A program made the position numbers and the translations under genes. Of a DNA stretch of 64,000 nucleotides, positions 10,401 to 18,312 are shown piece by piece (the stretch's first letter is position 1; each line of letters starts with the position of its first letter). Under the pieces are notes generated by a model that was given only the letters and a program-made list of their open reading frames with translations, searched no databases and was not told the origin of the DNA. Origin of the DNA: Candidatus Aminicenantota bacterium (GTDB lineage: Bacteria; Acidobacteriota; Aminicenantia; UBA2199); assembly GCA_026393835.1 (NCBI GenBank), contig JAPKZK010000104.1:1-64000 (forward strand). Direction: 5' to 3'.

Positions 10401-11418
10401 CGCTGCCGTCCACCTCGATGCCTTCGCCGACATCATTGCCGCTGCCCCCTAGATAGGTGGAGTAGACCAGGCTTTTCCCGTCCGCAGCGAATTTGGCGAC
10501 GAAAGTATCATAAGTTCCACCGACGAAAGTACTTCGATAGGCGCCCTTGACGGGGAAATCGTCGCTGTAAGTATCCCCGGTCAGGTATGCACTGCCGCTG
10601 TCGTCCAGCGCCAGGGCGAAACCATGATCATCCCCGCTGCCGCCCAGGTACGTGGAATAAACCATTACCACGGGGTCGATGATTAAATCACGGCCCTGAT
10701 CGTACGTCCCTACTTCAAAGCCATAGGTGTTTTCGCCGGTCCCTTTAAATTTAGCATCGACAACCGCCCGTCCTTCCCTACCCTCCTGGTAACTAACGGG
10801 ACATTTATGGGTTAATTCTCCCAACGGTGTGGCGATGACCAGGTTTCCCGACTCATCGATGCGGGCGCCTTTCACATTATTATACTGGAAACGAATACTC
10901 GCGGGATTGCCGCCGGGTTTGACGATCCAATCGTATTCGATCTGGCTTTCCATGCCGTACACCTTCAGATCGATGTTTTGGTAAACATTTTTATACAGCA
11001 CGGCCATCGATGTTTGAATATCCGTGCGCCACTGAGACGGGTCGTTTCCTTTTAAATAGTTTACTTTATGGCCGGTGACATCCATCGGAACCATTTCCGG
11101 TTCCGGATTGGCGTTGGCGCCGACAAAAACAAAGCGGGACACGGCCCGTTCCCGGTCCTTCCCGATGCCGTCGAAAACAAGCCCTTCTTTTGTCATCCAC
11201 AGGGTATAGCGTGGGGTTTTGGCGTAAAACTTTGCTTTTTCATGGACCTGCCCCCGGTTGGGAATAAAATAAAGGGGAATATTTCCAAAACCGGCTTGCT
11301 TTCCCATCATTCCCAACTGCGCGGGTTGAACGCCAGGTCCTTGCACCTTAGCGGTTGATGCAGAGAAAAAGAGCATCGACCACACAATGATAAATAAGTA
11401 AGTAATCATACGTTTCAT
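7432..11418 (-). CDS. SBBP-repeat beta-propeller secreted protein, copy B
   Basis: 1328 residues from the ATG at 11418, chosen because AGGAGG lies six bases before it; an upstream in-frame TTG at 11442 is unlikely. It has a signal peptide, the PNRGQVHEKAKFYAK N-terminal domain, seven SBBP repeats, the CGAVDNC region, a BACON-like domain, Ig-like domains and the same C-terminal GSFLDRDKGIFYWQPGPGF segment as copy A. Copy B has an extra C-terminal tail of about 10 residues. The upstream region carries a 28-bp perfect palindrome (11552-11579). Role unknown; presumably exported and surface-associated. Confidence 0.9.
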   Translation of the reverse strand: MKRMITYLFIIVWSMLFFSASTAKVQGPGVQPAQLGMMGKQAGFGNIPLYFIPNRGQVHEKAKFYAKTPRYTLWMTKEGLVFDGIGKDRERAVSRFVFVGANANPEPEMVPMDVTGHKVNYLKGNDPSQWRTDIQTSMAVLYKNVYQNIDLKVYGMESQIEYDWIVKPGGNPASIRFQYNNVKGARIDESGNLVIATPLGELTHKCPVSYQEGREGRAVVDAKFKGTGENTYGFEVGTYDQGRDLIIDPVVMVYSTYLGGSGDDHGFALALDDSGSAYLTGDTYSDDFPVKGAYRSTFVGGTYDTFVAKFAADGKSLVYSTYLGGSGNDVGEGIEVDGSGKAYVIGITSSTDFPTKNPYQKNNAGGENDTYVIILSAAGSGLTYSTYLGGGGKDEGMAIALDSSNNMYITGRTSSTDFPMQNAYKSSYAGGTLDAFVTKISANGSSLAYSTYLGGSGTDYGYGIAVVGENAYAAGRTSSTNFPTINKYDGSYNGGAFDAFLTKFSSTGSSLIYSTYLGGSLSDSAYGIAVDGSGSAYVVGDTESANFPTKNAVQATHAGGGKDAFVTRFDSTGKDLEYSTFLGGAETEGASHVAIDSSGNAYIIGSTRSSNFPTKRAFQNNYNGDYDVFVSMLPANGYSLTFSTFLGGGGSDNGKGIEVDNSGNIYVVGTTGSYDFPTEDPYQNTLKGTLDAFVCKYKTTEFGTLCGAVDNCSLPWTTGGAADWYEQTTNYYYGEDALQSGPMDSTQSSWVQTTVTGPGLLSFWWDVSSYYYEYGKLKFYIDDVSQAEIYGNEVQWQQATYSIPGGAHTLKWSYEKDYAWSYGADCGWLDKVEFTPLPEIVLNRNQLTFGAFPAGGTGSQTFTISNKTASTLNWFTGSDQTWLSCDPISGFNTGVVTVSVNTTGLASGTYAGTITITDTYASNSPQTVAVTLNIYTAGDSVAPFGEYTTPTDGSTVSSSVPFTGWALDDVGVQSVKLYRLDGASSVYIGDALFVEGARPDVETAYPAYPNKYKAGWGYMMLTNFLPGGNGTFTIVAKATDLEGNETTLGSKTITVDNAHAVKPFGAIDMPDQGETISGSNKRNQGWVLTPLPNTVPKDGSTIFVYIDGLKLGHAAYNVYRPDIAGFFPGYNNSNGALAYYDFDTTTYSNGVHTIVWVATDNAGNADGIGSRYFSIRNTAGSDMASGDGGISLLQDDGRWVDAPGPVDVIKGYKGVGATIEPQRVYPDEEGITRVETRELERVEIRFDNFGQLSGWMQVGDQSRSLPIGSFLDRDKGIFYWQPGPGFVGEYRLVFVETDQDGDMTRKNILVHIVPRFASVAKATNVNID

Positions 11419-11551
11419 TGAACACCTCCTAATTATTTTCAATTATTTTTTTTACTACAGCCCATACAATAGCATAATTCCTCTCATAAGAAGTAAAGAT
11501 TTATAAAACTTTACTCTTTTTTTGGGGGCGTTGGATTAAAGGAGGTTTCGA

Positions 11552-11579
11552 GATGTAAATATTTATAAATATTTACATC
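11552..11579. promoter_or_regulatory. 28-bp perfect AT-rich palindrome, candidate operator
   Basis: The half-site GATGTAAATATTTA is followed directly by its exact reverse complement. It lies about 130 bp upstream of SBBP copy B and 65 bp beyond the 3' end of the propeller/AraC regulator. No U-tract follows, so it is more likely a binding site than a terminator. Confidence 0.45.
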
Positions 11580-11642
11580 AAAAAAATTTTTCCCACGAAT
11601 TACACGAATTAGCACGAAGGTTTTTTGTGTACTTTTGGGCGA

Positions 11643-14525
11643 TTACACGGATTTCACAGGTTGTTTTTTCCGCTCTTCCTTTTTCCTGTATTCGGAGGGC
11701 GTCATGCCGGTGTATTTTTTAAAGGCATTATAAAAGGCCACCATGGTATTAAACCCCACATCGTAAGCCAAAGCGCTAATTTTCTGCTCCTCCCCGAGGG
11801 GCCCGTCCAAAATCTTTTTGGCTTCTTCGATACGATAAGAATTGATGTAATCCGAAAAATTCCGGTTCAACTTTTCATTGAGTACCTGGGAAAGCACGTG
11901 ATGGCCGACGGCCATTTTCTCTGCCAATATTTGCAGCGAAAGCTCAGGTTCACGGTAGAGTTTCTCAGTTTCCATCAGGCGTCTAAGTCTTTTGACGCAC
12001 TCATCGGCGTACTGGGGATTCAATGCGGAAGTTTTGTATTTTGCTTTTTTCTTAAGGAGTTGTTTTTTATAGCCGTAAAAACCGGCTGCCGCCGCGGCTA
12101 TCAACATAAGAAAAAGGAGTATTTTAAAAATAAGGGTTTTATAAAAGATTGCTTTCAGGGTAAAGGTCACGGCGTCGCCGGTCTGGTTCCATACCCCGTC
12201 GCTGTTACTGGCAATCACCCTGAAGGTATATACGCCCGGCGGTAAATCCTTATAGCGCGCTGCCCTTTCCTTGCCCGGGGGCAGGAACACCCATTCATTG
12301 TCAACCGCTTCCAGGCGGTATTTAAATTTGATTTTTTCCGGCGACAGAAACGTCGGCGCAGTGAATTGGAACCGGCAATCGGTTATGCCTTTGAACGTAA
12401 GTGCATCTTCATTTGCATCGGGCCCCCGGAAGGCAATAGCCCGCTCATTAAAAAGTACTGCTTCGATCACCACCGGGGGCGGGATTTTGTTGATTTGAAT
12501 TTTCCCCGGGTTCACAATGGTAATTCCTTTTTTGGTAATAAACCAGAATTCGCCCTTCGCTGTCTTAAGCGCCGAGTTCCTGGAAAGTTGATTATTAAAT
12601 TCGATGCTTTTCATGCCGTCGGGTATCCCGAAAGAGGTGCAATTGATTGTATCCTCGCCGCCTGCGCCGGAGCCGCCGCCGCCGTCGGCAAAGCGGTTGA
12701 GTTCTTTCTTGCCGACGCGAAGAATGCCGCTGTCGCTCATCAGCCAGAAATTCTCCCGTGGGTCCTCAAAAAACTGGTAAATGAAATTGGTGGTCATGCC
12801 TTCGGCGGTGGTATAAGACGTGATGACGCCGTTTTTGAAGCGTTTCAATCCTGCCCCGTGGGTGGCCATCCAGAACACGCCGGCCCCGGGTTCCGAAGCG
12901 GACGGGTCTTCGTAGATGCAGGCGACGGAAACATCCTTCAAGTAATAGGTTATGTTTTCTTTGGTTATTTGACCGTCTTTTAAAAAAGTGACGCCTTTGT
13001 CGCCGGCAATCCAGATGTTCTTTTGTTTATCTTCATAAACATTGTGAACCATCTTGCCCAACAAGCCGTTCCGGGAGTTAAGGGATGCCATGACCCCGTC
13101 GGTGTACCGGCTGACGCCGTCAAAGGTGCAGAACCAGAGATTGCCCCGGCTGTCCCTGGATATGGAAGTGACCAGGTTGTCGGCCAGGCCCTCCCGGGTG
13201 GTCAATTGAACCAGTGTTTTATCTTTCCGTTGATAAACCCCGTTGCCGTTGGCGCCCAGCCACAGGTTCCCGGCGGCGTCATCGGCGATGCAGGTGATAC
13301 CCGTACCGGAAATACGCGGGAGTTCCACGGATTCGATATACTCGCCGCCCCTGCAGCGGAACAATTTGCCCCCCAGGGAACCGATCCAGGTATCGCCTTT
13401 ACGGTCTTCAAACAGGGAAAAAAGAATTTCCTCCTGTGGTAACTTAAGCGGTTCATAAGAGATGAATTTGCCGTCTTTTAAGCGCCGGATTCCCGAATCG
13501 AAAGTTCCCACCCACAAATTCTTTTCTTTATCTTCAAAAAGGCAAGCAATGGTAAAGGGATTTAAGACGCTTTCAAAGCGGATAGCGGTATCCCGGTCTT
13601 TTTTTATACGATTTAATCCTTTTATCGTTCCCACCCAGAGGGTGTTGTCGCTGTCTTCGATAATATAGGTCACATAGTCGTTGGATAACCCATCCCGGGT
13701 GGTATACCTTTCGGTTCCCGTTTCAGTTACCCTGAGCAGGCCGTTATTGGTTCCGATCCACAACCGGCCGTTACGGTCCTCATGCATGTAAATAATATGG
13801 GAGTTCTCCAGGCCGGCAACGGGGTATTGGGCAAACTTCCCATCCCGGTAGACAAAAACACCGTCTTCACGGGTTCCGAACAACAAATTGCCTTTTGCAT
13901 CCTCGATGATGGCGTTGATTTTTTTGCCGCCCAGCCCGTAAGAGGCGTTAAATGCGGTAAATTTCCCGCTGCTGTAGCGGTCCAGGTAGCTGGTAAAAAA
14001 ACTGATCCAGAGATTACCCCTTATATCGTCCTTGATGCGGCGAATACGGTCCCTGGTGAGCCCGTCGGTGGGGGTAAGGGTATGGAATCGATCGCCCTGG
14101 CGCCGGTATGACGTTAAACCCGCGGAACTCCCGATCCAGAGAACCCCTTCCTTATCGACAAACAGGGTGTCGGGGATGGTGCTTTCCCGGGAATTATTAT
14201 CGCCATTGCTATCGCCATTACTGTTGACATTAATATCGCCATTGCCATTCCCGGTAAAATGAATGGTGGAAAATTTTATGCCGTCGAAGCGAACCAGGCC
14301 TTTGGAAGTGGCAATCCACAAGTAACCGTCGGGGGTTTGGACAATGGCGTTAATGGAATTGGAAAGGAGGCCGTTGGATATTTCCCATTGGTCCACCAGG
14401 TAGTGTTCAACCGGCTTCTCCGGGTCCAATCCCAATAATAATCGACTGCAAAATAAAAGGACGATAATAGCGCTGCTTAATAAGCGCCGCGCCCAACAAA
14501 GAATTCTACGCAATTGTCTATCCAT
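11643..14525 (-). CDS. membrane-anchored two-component-propeller sensor with AraC-type DNA-binding domain
   Basis: 960 residues, a one-component relative of hybrid two-component regulators. An N-terminal hydrophobic segment (about 15-33) is followed by some ten or more reg_prop propeller repeats (GNLWxG, GxLWIGT motifs), a Y_Y_Y domain ending near residue 790 (VYTFRVIASNSDGVWN), one transmembrane helix (about 800-822), and a cytoplasmic AraC/HTH_18 domain at the C-terminus (ISALAYDVGFNTMVAFYNAFKKYTGMTPSEYRK). There are no histidine kinase or receiver domains, so a periplasmic ligand would be coupled directly to DNA binding across one helix. It lies 154 bp downstream of a RiPP-like precursor on the same strand, with a terminator-like hairpin between. 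Ligand unknown; family call firm. Confidence 0.9.
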   Translation of the reverse strand: MDRQLRRILCWARRLLSSAIIVLLFCSRLLLGLDPEKPVEHYLVDQWEISNGLLSNSINAIVQTPDGYLWIATSKGLVRFDGIKFSTIHFTGNGNGDINVNSNGDSNGDNNSRESTIPDTLFVDKEGVLWIGSSAGLTSYRRQGDRFHTLTPTDGLTRDRIRRIKDDIRGNLWISFFTSYLDRYSSGKFTAFNASYGLGGKKINAIIEDAKGNLLFGTREDGVFVYRDGKFAQYPVAGLENSHIIYMHEDRNGRLWIGTNNGLLRVTETGTERYTTRDGLSNDYVTYIIEDSDNTLWVGTIKGLNRIKKDRDTAIRFESVLNPFTIACLFEDKEKNLWVGTFDSGIRRLKDGKFISYEPLKLPQEEILFSLFEDRKGDTWIGSLGGKLFRCRGGEYIESVELPRISGTGITCIADDAAGNLWLGANGNGVYQRKDKTLVQLTTREGLADNLVTSISRDSRGNLWFCTFDGVSRYTDGVMASLNSRNGLLGKMVHNVYEDKQKNIWIAGDKGVTFLKDGQITKENITYYLKDVSVACIYEDPSASEPGAGVFWMATHGAGLKRFKNGVITSYTTAEGMTTNFIYQFFEDPRENFWLMSDSGILRVGKKELNRFADGGGGSGAGGEDTINCTSFGIPDGMKSIEFNNQLSRNSALKTAKGEFWFITKKGITIVNPGKIQINKIPPPVVIEAVLFNERAIAFRGPDANEDALTFKGITDCRFQFTAPTFLSPEKIKFKYRLEAVDNEWVFLPPGKERAARYKDLPPGVYTFRVIASNSDGVWNQTGDAVTFTLKAIFYKTLIFKILLFLMLIAAAAAGFYGYKKQLLKKKAKYKTSALNPQYADECVKRLRRLMETEKLYREPELSLQILAEKMAVGHHVLSQVLNEKLNRNFSDYINSYRIEEAKKILDGPLGEEQKISALAYDVGFNTMVAFYNAFKKYTGMTPSEYRKKEERKKQPVKSV

Positions 14526-14602
14526 GGTTGTTTTTTATTTGCTTGTAAGGATAGAATAATAAAGGAAATTGAGCAATATTTCAATAGCGAATCGCATTTT
14601 TC

Positions 14603-14651
14603 TAAAAAAAAAACAGCCGGGCATCGGGTTGGTTGCGCCCGGCTATTTTTT
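14603..14651. terminator. bidirectional intrinsic terminator
   Basis: The stem AGCCGGGC (14615-14622) / GCCCGGCT (14637-14644) is flanked by a run of A on the left and a run of T on the right, so it can end transcription on either strand. On the minus strand it lies 30 bp after the RiPP-like precursor and before the AraC-type regulator. Confidence 0.75.
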
Positions 14652-14679
14652 TGAATTCTCACCCATCAATGAACGGGTT

Positions 14680-14823
14680 TTAACAAAAAATAGGTACGGC
14701 TGTTCGGTCGGGCTGTGGGTCCCCGATACCGCCTTTGACTGCTTTCAGTTCATCGTTGTTCAATGAGGTGATGAAACTCTCAACCTTAATTCCTTCAAGT
14801 TTTAATTTTTTTTCGTTATTCAT
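14680..14823 (-). CDS. GG-leader RiPP (lanthipeptide-like) precursor peptide
   Basis: 47 residues with a strong GGAGG ribosome site eight bases before the ATG. The leader reads KKLKLEGIKVESF then ITSLNNDELKAVKGG. This matches the style of Bacteroidota GG-type natural-product precursors (TIGR04149 and pinensin-like class I lanthipeptides), which have a KLxLxxIKVxSF(V/I)TSL stretch, an acidic L(N/E)xxEL helix and a Gly-Gly cleavage site. The predicted core after GG is IGDPQPDRTAVPIFC: one Thr, one C-terminal Cys, two Pro-flanked acidic residues. A single thioether ring is possible but the core is poor in Ser/Thr. No LanB, LanC, radical SAM or C39 peptidase/transporter gene is in the window, so any maturation enzymes must be elsewhere. 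A sigma-54 promoter precedes it. Family assignment is by eye; confident that it is a real small gene. Confidence 0.75.
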   Translation of the reverse strand: MNNEKKLKLEGIKVESFITSLNNDELKAVKGGIGDPQPDRTAVPIFC

Positions 14824-14913
14824 TTTTATCCTCCATATTTATTATTCCTGCCCCCCGAGTTTGACGTTTAACGTCTGCCCGGGAAGCGTTTCATTATTAC
14901 CAGACCAATAGAT

Positions 14914-14930
14914 AGCAATTCATGTGCCAA
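14914..14930 (-). promoter_or_regulatory. sigma-54 (-24/-12) promoter of the RiPP-like precursor
   Basis: On the minus strand the sequence is TTGGCAC, five bases, TTGCT, a full match to the sigma-54 consensus TGGCAC-N5-TTGCW. It points at the precursor gene, with the predicted start of transcription about 80 bases before the ATG. A 13-bp palindrome (GACGTT-T-AACGTC, 14863-14875) lies inside the leader. Sigma-54 promoters need an ATP-dependent enhancer-binding activator; none is encoded in the window. Confidence 0.75.
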
Positions 14931-15019
14931 AATGCATAGAAATATTTTTTTAAGTGGAAACATCTGATAATAAAGGATAAACCGCTGATGCGGCGTTATG
15001 AGAAAAAAATGCCTGGATT

Positions 15020-15063
15020 ATGAACAGTATGAACTATATGGATGAATATGAACCCGGTTCATA
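15020..15063. promoter_or_regulatory. ATGAAC half-site cluster, candidate enhancer for the sigma-54 promoter
   Basis: ATGAAC occurs at 15020, 15029 and 15048 and inverted (GTTCAT) at 15057. The last two form a 17-bp perfect palindrome, TATGAACC-C-GGTTCATA (15047-15063). The cluster is 90-135 bp upstream of the -24 element, where upstream activator sites of sigma-54 promoters normally sit. Confidence 0.55.
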
Positions 15064-15089
15064 GACTAAAATACACGAATTAAAAACGA

Positions 15090-15222
15090 GCCACGGACAG
15101 ACACGGACGGACACAGACAAAAAAGATGAAAAAAAATAGCCGCTAAAAACGCGAAGCCACGCGAAGTAGTTTTTTATGCTTCCTTGTCCGTGATTGTCGC
15201 GGCACTTGTGTTCGTCCGTGGC
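15090..15222. repeat. dispersed repeat of the GCCACGGAC type, inverted pair
   Basis: GCCACGGAC (15090-15098) and its inverse GTCCGTGGC (15214-15222) bound an AT-rich stretch with runs of ACACGGAC-like units. Related GCCACGGAC runs occur at 25613-25662 and 61549-61590. Together with the regulatory sites this fills the 409-bp gap between 14823 and 15233; I see no gene in it. Confidence 0.5.
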
Positions 15223-15232
15223 AAATAACAGC

Positions 15233-15766
15233 CTATTTGCGACGTAAAGCAGATTCGATATAAAGGGAAAAGGCTTCGGGTTTTCCAGGCGGGGCGATCT
15301 CGAATTTAAGTTTCAAGGTTTCGTTGGCCGACTTGATATAGGTAAGCCGGAACCGCGGCGCGGAAGGTTGGATTTCGCTGACAAAGGTCAGTGTATTTTG
15401 ATCCGCGGAAAATTCAACGGTATAATTAATCACATGCCCTTCGTTATCGAAATAGACCGCCTGGGTCTTCCCGGGAACCTGGTATATGATGGTAAGATCA
15501 TTATGTGAATAAGCGGGTCGATCTTTTGCGGCGGGAAACTCGGAGTAGTTTTTCCGTACCAGGACCCTGTCCTGGAGATCCAGATAGAACGAACAGCCCC
15601 CGGCGCCCTGACCGGGTTGATTGCCGCCGCCTTCGCCCACCCATTCTCCCAATAAAAACTGCCAGGAACTCCAATCGGCATTCTTGGCGGGCTGCTGGGC
15701 CGATAACGATGTGGATAAAATAAAGGGTATAACGCATAATGTTGCCAATACGATGATTTTTTTCAT
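15233..15766 (-). CDS. exported hypothetical protein, lipocalin/DUF1579-like
   Basis: 177 residues with a signal peptide (about 1-23, ending SLSAQ) and a good AAAAGGAG ribosome site. The mature part begins WSSWQFLLGEWVGEGGG and is predicted all-beta, with NYSEFPAA, IIYQVPGKTQAVYFDNEGHV and LTFVSEI strands. The opening FLLGxWxGEG resembles DUF1579-type and THAP4-like lipocalin-like proteins, but the match is weak. It lies just downstream of the CBM9/DUF5916 gene on the same strand and could be cotranscribed with it. No catalytic motif seen. Confidence 0.65.
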   Translation of the reverse strand: MKKIIVLATLCVIPFILSTSLSAQQPAKNADWSSWQFLLGEWVGEGGGNQPGQGAGGCSFYLDLQDRVLVRKNYSEFPAAKDRPAYSHNDLTIIYQVPGKTQAVYFDNEGHVINYTVEFSADQNTLTFVSEIQPSAPRFRLTYIKSANETLKLKFEIAPPGKPEAFSLYIESALRRK

Positions 15767-15820
15767 TCGTTTGTCTCCTTTTTATTTAATTTCAATGTAA
15801 AACCAATTTTAGACCATTTT

Positions 15821-17857
15821 TTAGAGAACATAAGAGATTTTTAAGAAGAGAGTATCGCCTTGAAGGCCTTTTTCACCGAAGCGGCCGGTTCCCCGTTGGT
15901 AAGCCAGTTGAAGCGAGCCAAATGGCGGCTGGAAACGGTATACGAATACTGCCTGGATATTTTGCTTGGCGATGACCGAATTACCCTGGAAAAATACTTT
16001 GATAAACAGGTCTTTGGTAAAGTAATGATTGAGCCGCAGCACATGAAGCCAGGTACTATCCAGCCCCGGGTCTGGGGCCACGTGCAGCCGGTCCAGTTCA
16101 TATTCGACAGAGAATTTTTTACTTAATTTAAAGTTGATTGCCCCACCGAATAAGATGTAATCCGAATCGAAATTTTTGCCGAATTCGTAATGCAGCCGCG
16201 CTGATTGCCATTCCCGCGTGTTGTATCCCAGGTCAAATCCCAAACGGTGGTTCCGGAAATCCTTTTCATAGTGTTTGAATTCCCTGGTATATTCCGCGCC
16301 GATGGAGAATTTGTTGGCCAGGTCAACCGCCAGTCCCTGGTCGATTTGCCAACTGCGCAGCACGCCCCCCCGGGCGCCCCAATAAATATTGTAATTAGAA
16401 ACGTAGCCTACACGCTTCAGCCAACCTTTGCGGACCCACCAGGTTTTTTCCACGGCGGAGTCCAACTCATGGCGATCATCATCACTGATGAAAGCCACGG
16501 CATTGGCATTGTCGGCAAAATTCTCACCCAGATGGGTACAGCGAAGGTGGATATGAAACGTAGAACTGTCATAACTGGGCCTGATATAAAAAGCGATATT
16601 CCGGTTCTTTTTATCGCCGTAACTTACTGCCAATTGCCCGGTAACATTGACCTTATCCGAAAAAAAATACAACAGGTCTATGCCCGCATCCCCATAAATT
16701 TTCCCGTTGCTTATCTTGTTGGCCATAAGGAACCCGATATTGGACGAGTTGAAAATATTTTTACGGAACCGCACCACATTGAAATTGGCCGACTCCAAAC
16801 CGGCGACTTCATCCTTTTTGCTTTGCACAATCATTGCGGAAAATTCATAGCCCGGTGATTTTCCGTAAACCTTAACGCCGCCGTAAATATCGGAAATGCG
16901 GCGGGTATAAAAAAGCTGGATGCGCTGTTGGTAGATTTCAGCCCCCTCCAGGAAAAAATTCCGTTTTTCCTTTAAACTCAGTTCGAAACGGGTCAGGTTG
17001 ATCACTTCCTGGTCTGCTTCCACTGTAGCAAAATCCGGGTTGGCGGTTAAATCCGCGGACACCGACTGAGAAAACGCATACCGCATATCAAGGCCGGCAT
17101 CGATATCGATCTTTTTCCCTTTTTCAATTTTTGTAATCAGGTGGGGGATGATTTGACCGCGTTTTCCCGTTTTACTTAAATCCAGGCCAATCAGTGCACC
17201 AAATTGAGAGACCCGTAGATAGGATTCCATTGGGCCGCTCCAGGCATCGATTTCCATGTTGCGGGGAATAAAACGGGTGATTCCCAGGCCCCAGGTTCTT
17301 TTTTTGCCCGGGTTGAATTTGAGGGTTTCAAAAGGAATAGCCAATTCCGCGGTCCAGCCGTTTTCGGTTATGGCACCGGCGGACAGCCATTTACCGTCCC
17401 AGGTATCGTCAAAGGTGCGGCCGTTGTCTGCCAGTCGCCCGTCTTTTTGAATCCCGCGAAGATTCGTGAAAAAAATATAAGCGGTTTGCCCATCGTTAAA
17501 GGTATCCAGGGCAATGGCCACGGCATCGTCGCTGGACACTTCCCCTTCCCGTTTACTCACCCGTGCTGCAATCTTTTGGGGTTCAGGATCATGGCAGGCG
17601 ATGCCGAAATAGATATAATTGCTGTCATAGAGCACGCGGACTTCTGTTTGCCAGGATGCGGGGGCGCCTTTCGACGGTTCATACTGGATGAAATCCGAGG
17701 TAGGTTGGGACTTTTGCCATATTTTTTCAGCCATTATTCCATCGATGATAATTTTATCGAATGTTTTCAGGGGGGAAACGGTTTTTGCGGCGGTACTTCC
17801 CCACATCGATTGCAAAAAGAATAATACCGAAATAAAAAAAAATGTGATTTTCATCAT
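15821..17857 (-). CDS. CBM9-like / DUF5916 outer-membrane barrel protein
   Basis: 678 residues with a signal peptide (about 1-23). Residues 30-210 form a carbohydrate-binding family 9-like (DOMON-type) domain, starting from the typical KTFDKIIIDGIMAEKIWQ phrase and including YIYFGIACHDPEP. The remainder (about 225-678) is a DUF5916-type region with alternating strands and a C-terminal aromatic-rich end, consistent with an outer-membrane beta-barrel. Family members are common in Bacteroidota, Aminicenantes and Acidobacteria, with no settled function; polymer binding or transport is possible. The extent and order of domains agree with the usual length of 700-800. Confidence 0.85.
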   Translation of the reverse strand: MMKITFFFISVLFFLQSMWGSTAAKTVSPLKTFDKIIIDGIMAEKIWQKSQPTSDFIQYEPSKGAPASWQTEVRVLYDSNYIYFGIACHDPEPQKIAARVSKREGEVSSDDAVAIALDTFNDGQTAYIFFTNLRGIQKDGRLADNGRTFDDTWDGKWLSAGAITENGWTAELAIPFETLKFNPGKKRTWGLGITRFIPRNMEIDAWSGPMESYLRVSQFGALIGLDLSKTGKRGQIIPHLITKIEKGKKIDIDAGLDMRYAFSQSVSADLTANPDFATVEADQEVINLTRFELSLKEKRNFFLEGAEIYQQRIQLFYTRRISDIYGGVKVYGKSPGYEFSAMIVQSKKDEVAGLESANFNVVRFRKNIFNSSNIGFLMANKISNGKIYGDAGIDLLYFFSDKVNVTGQLAVSYGDKKNRNIAFYIRPSYDSSTFHIHLRCTHLGENFADNANAVAFISDDDRHELDSAVEKTWWVRKGWLKRVGYVSNYNIYWGARGGVLRSWQIDQGLAVDLANKFSIGAEYTREFKHYEKDFRNHRLGFDLGYNTREWQSARLHYEFGKNFDSDYILFGGAINFKLSKKFSVEYELDRLHVAPDPGLDSTWLHVLRLNHYFTKDLFIKVFFQGNSVIAKQNIQAVFVYRFQPPFGSLQLAYQRGTGRFGEKGLQGDTLFLKISYVL

Positions 17858-17943
17858 ATTTATATATCATATTTTCCAGTAAATTCCAATAGAATATTTT
17901 CTGGTCCCCCCCCATTTTTCCCCCGCGGCGCGCCCCCATGCCG

Positions 17944-18002
17944 GGGGTCCCATTTGTAGAACCGTACCCCTCTGCGAGGGGTTCCTATTTGTAGGACTGT
18001 AC
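17944..18002. repeat. two tandem copies of a GGGGTTCC-ATTTGTAG dispersed element
   Basis: The phrase GGGGTCCCATTTGTAGAACC is followed by GGGGTTCCTATTTGTAGGAC after a small CCCCTCTGCGAGGGG hairpin. A third copy with its own hairpin is at 30179-30218. Function unknown. Confidence 0.45.
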
Positions 18003-18312
18003 CATATGATGCAGTTCTGAACACTTTCCGGCTCTTTACCGATGCGCCAATATGGTGATGAAACCGGGTGAACAGCAAACCCCTGATACCGCGGAGTGCA
18101 ATTTATGGCCCGGATTGCCCCAGTACAAAAACAAAGGATCTCAACGAGAACCCGGAAAGGTTACCGGAAAACATGATAAATCGTCCTGTTACCTTCACGG
18201 GTAATCCTTCGAATTAAAAAATAGCACTGGGAACATCCCTTTCCCCACCATAAAAGAAACAGACAAGAAACCGGATACCTCGGAGACAGATCGCATAAGG
18301 CGTGGGGAGAGC

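Noticed and set aside
16205..16858. 217-codon plus-strand ORF antisense to the DUF5916 gene
   Set aside because: No ribosome site or recognisable domain; the opposite strand has a complete family gene.
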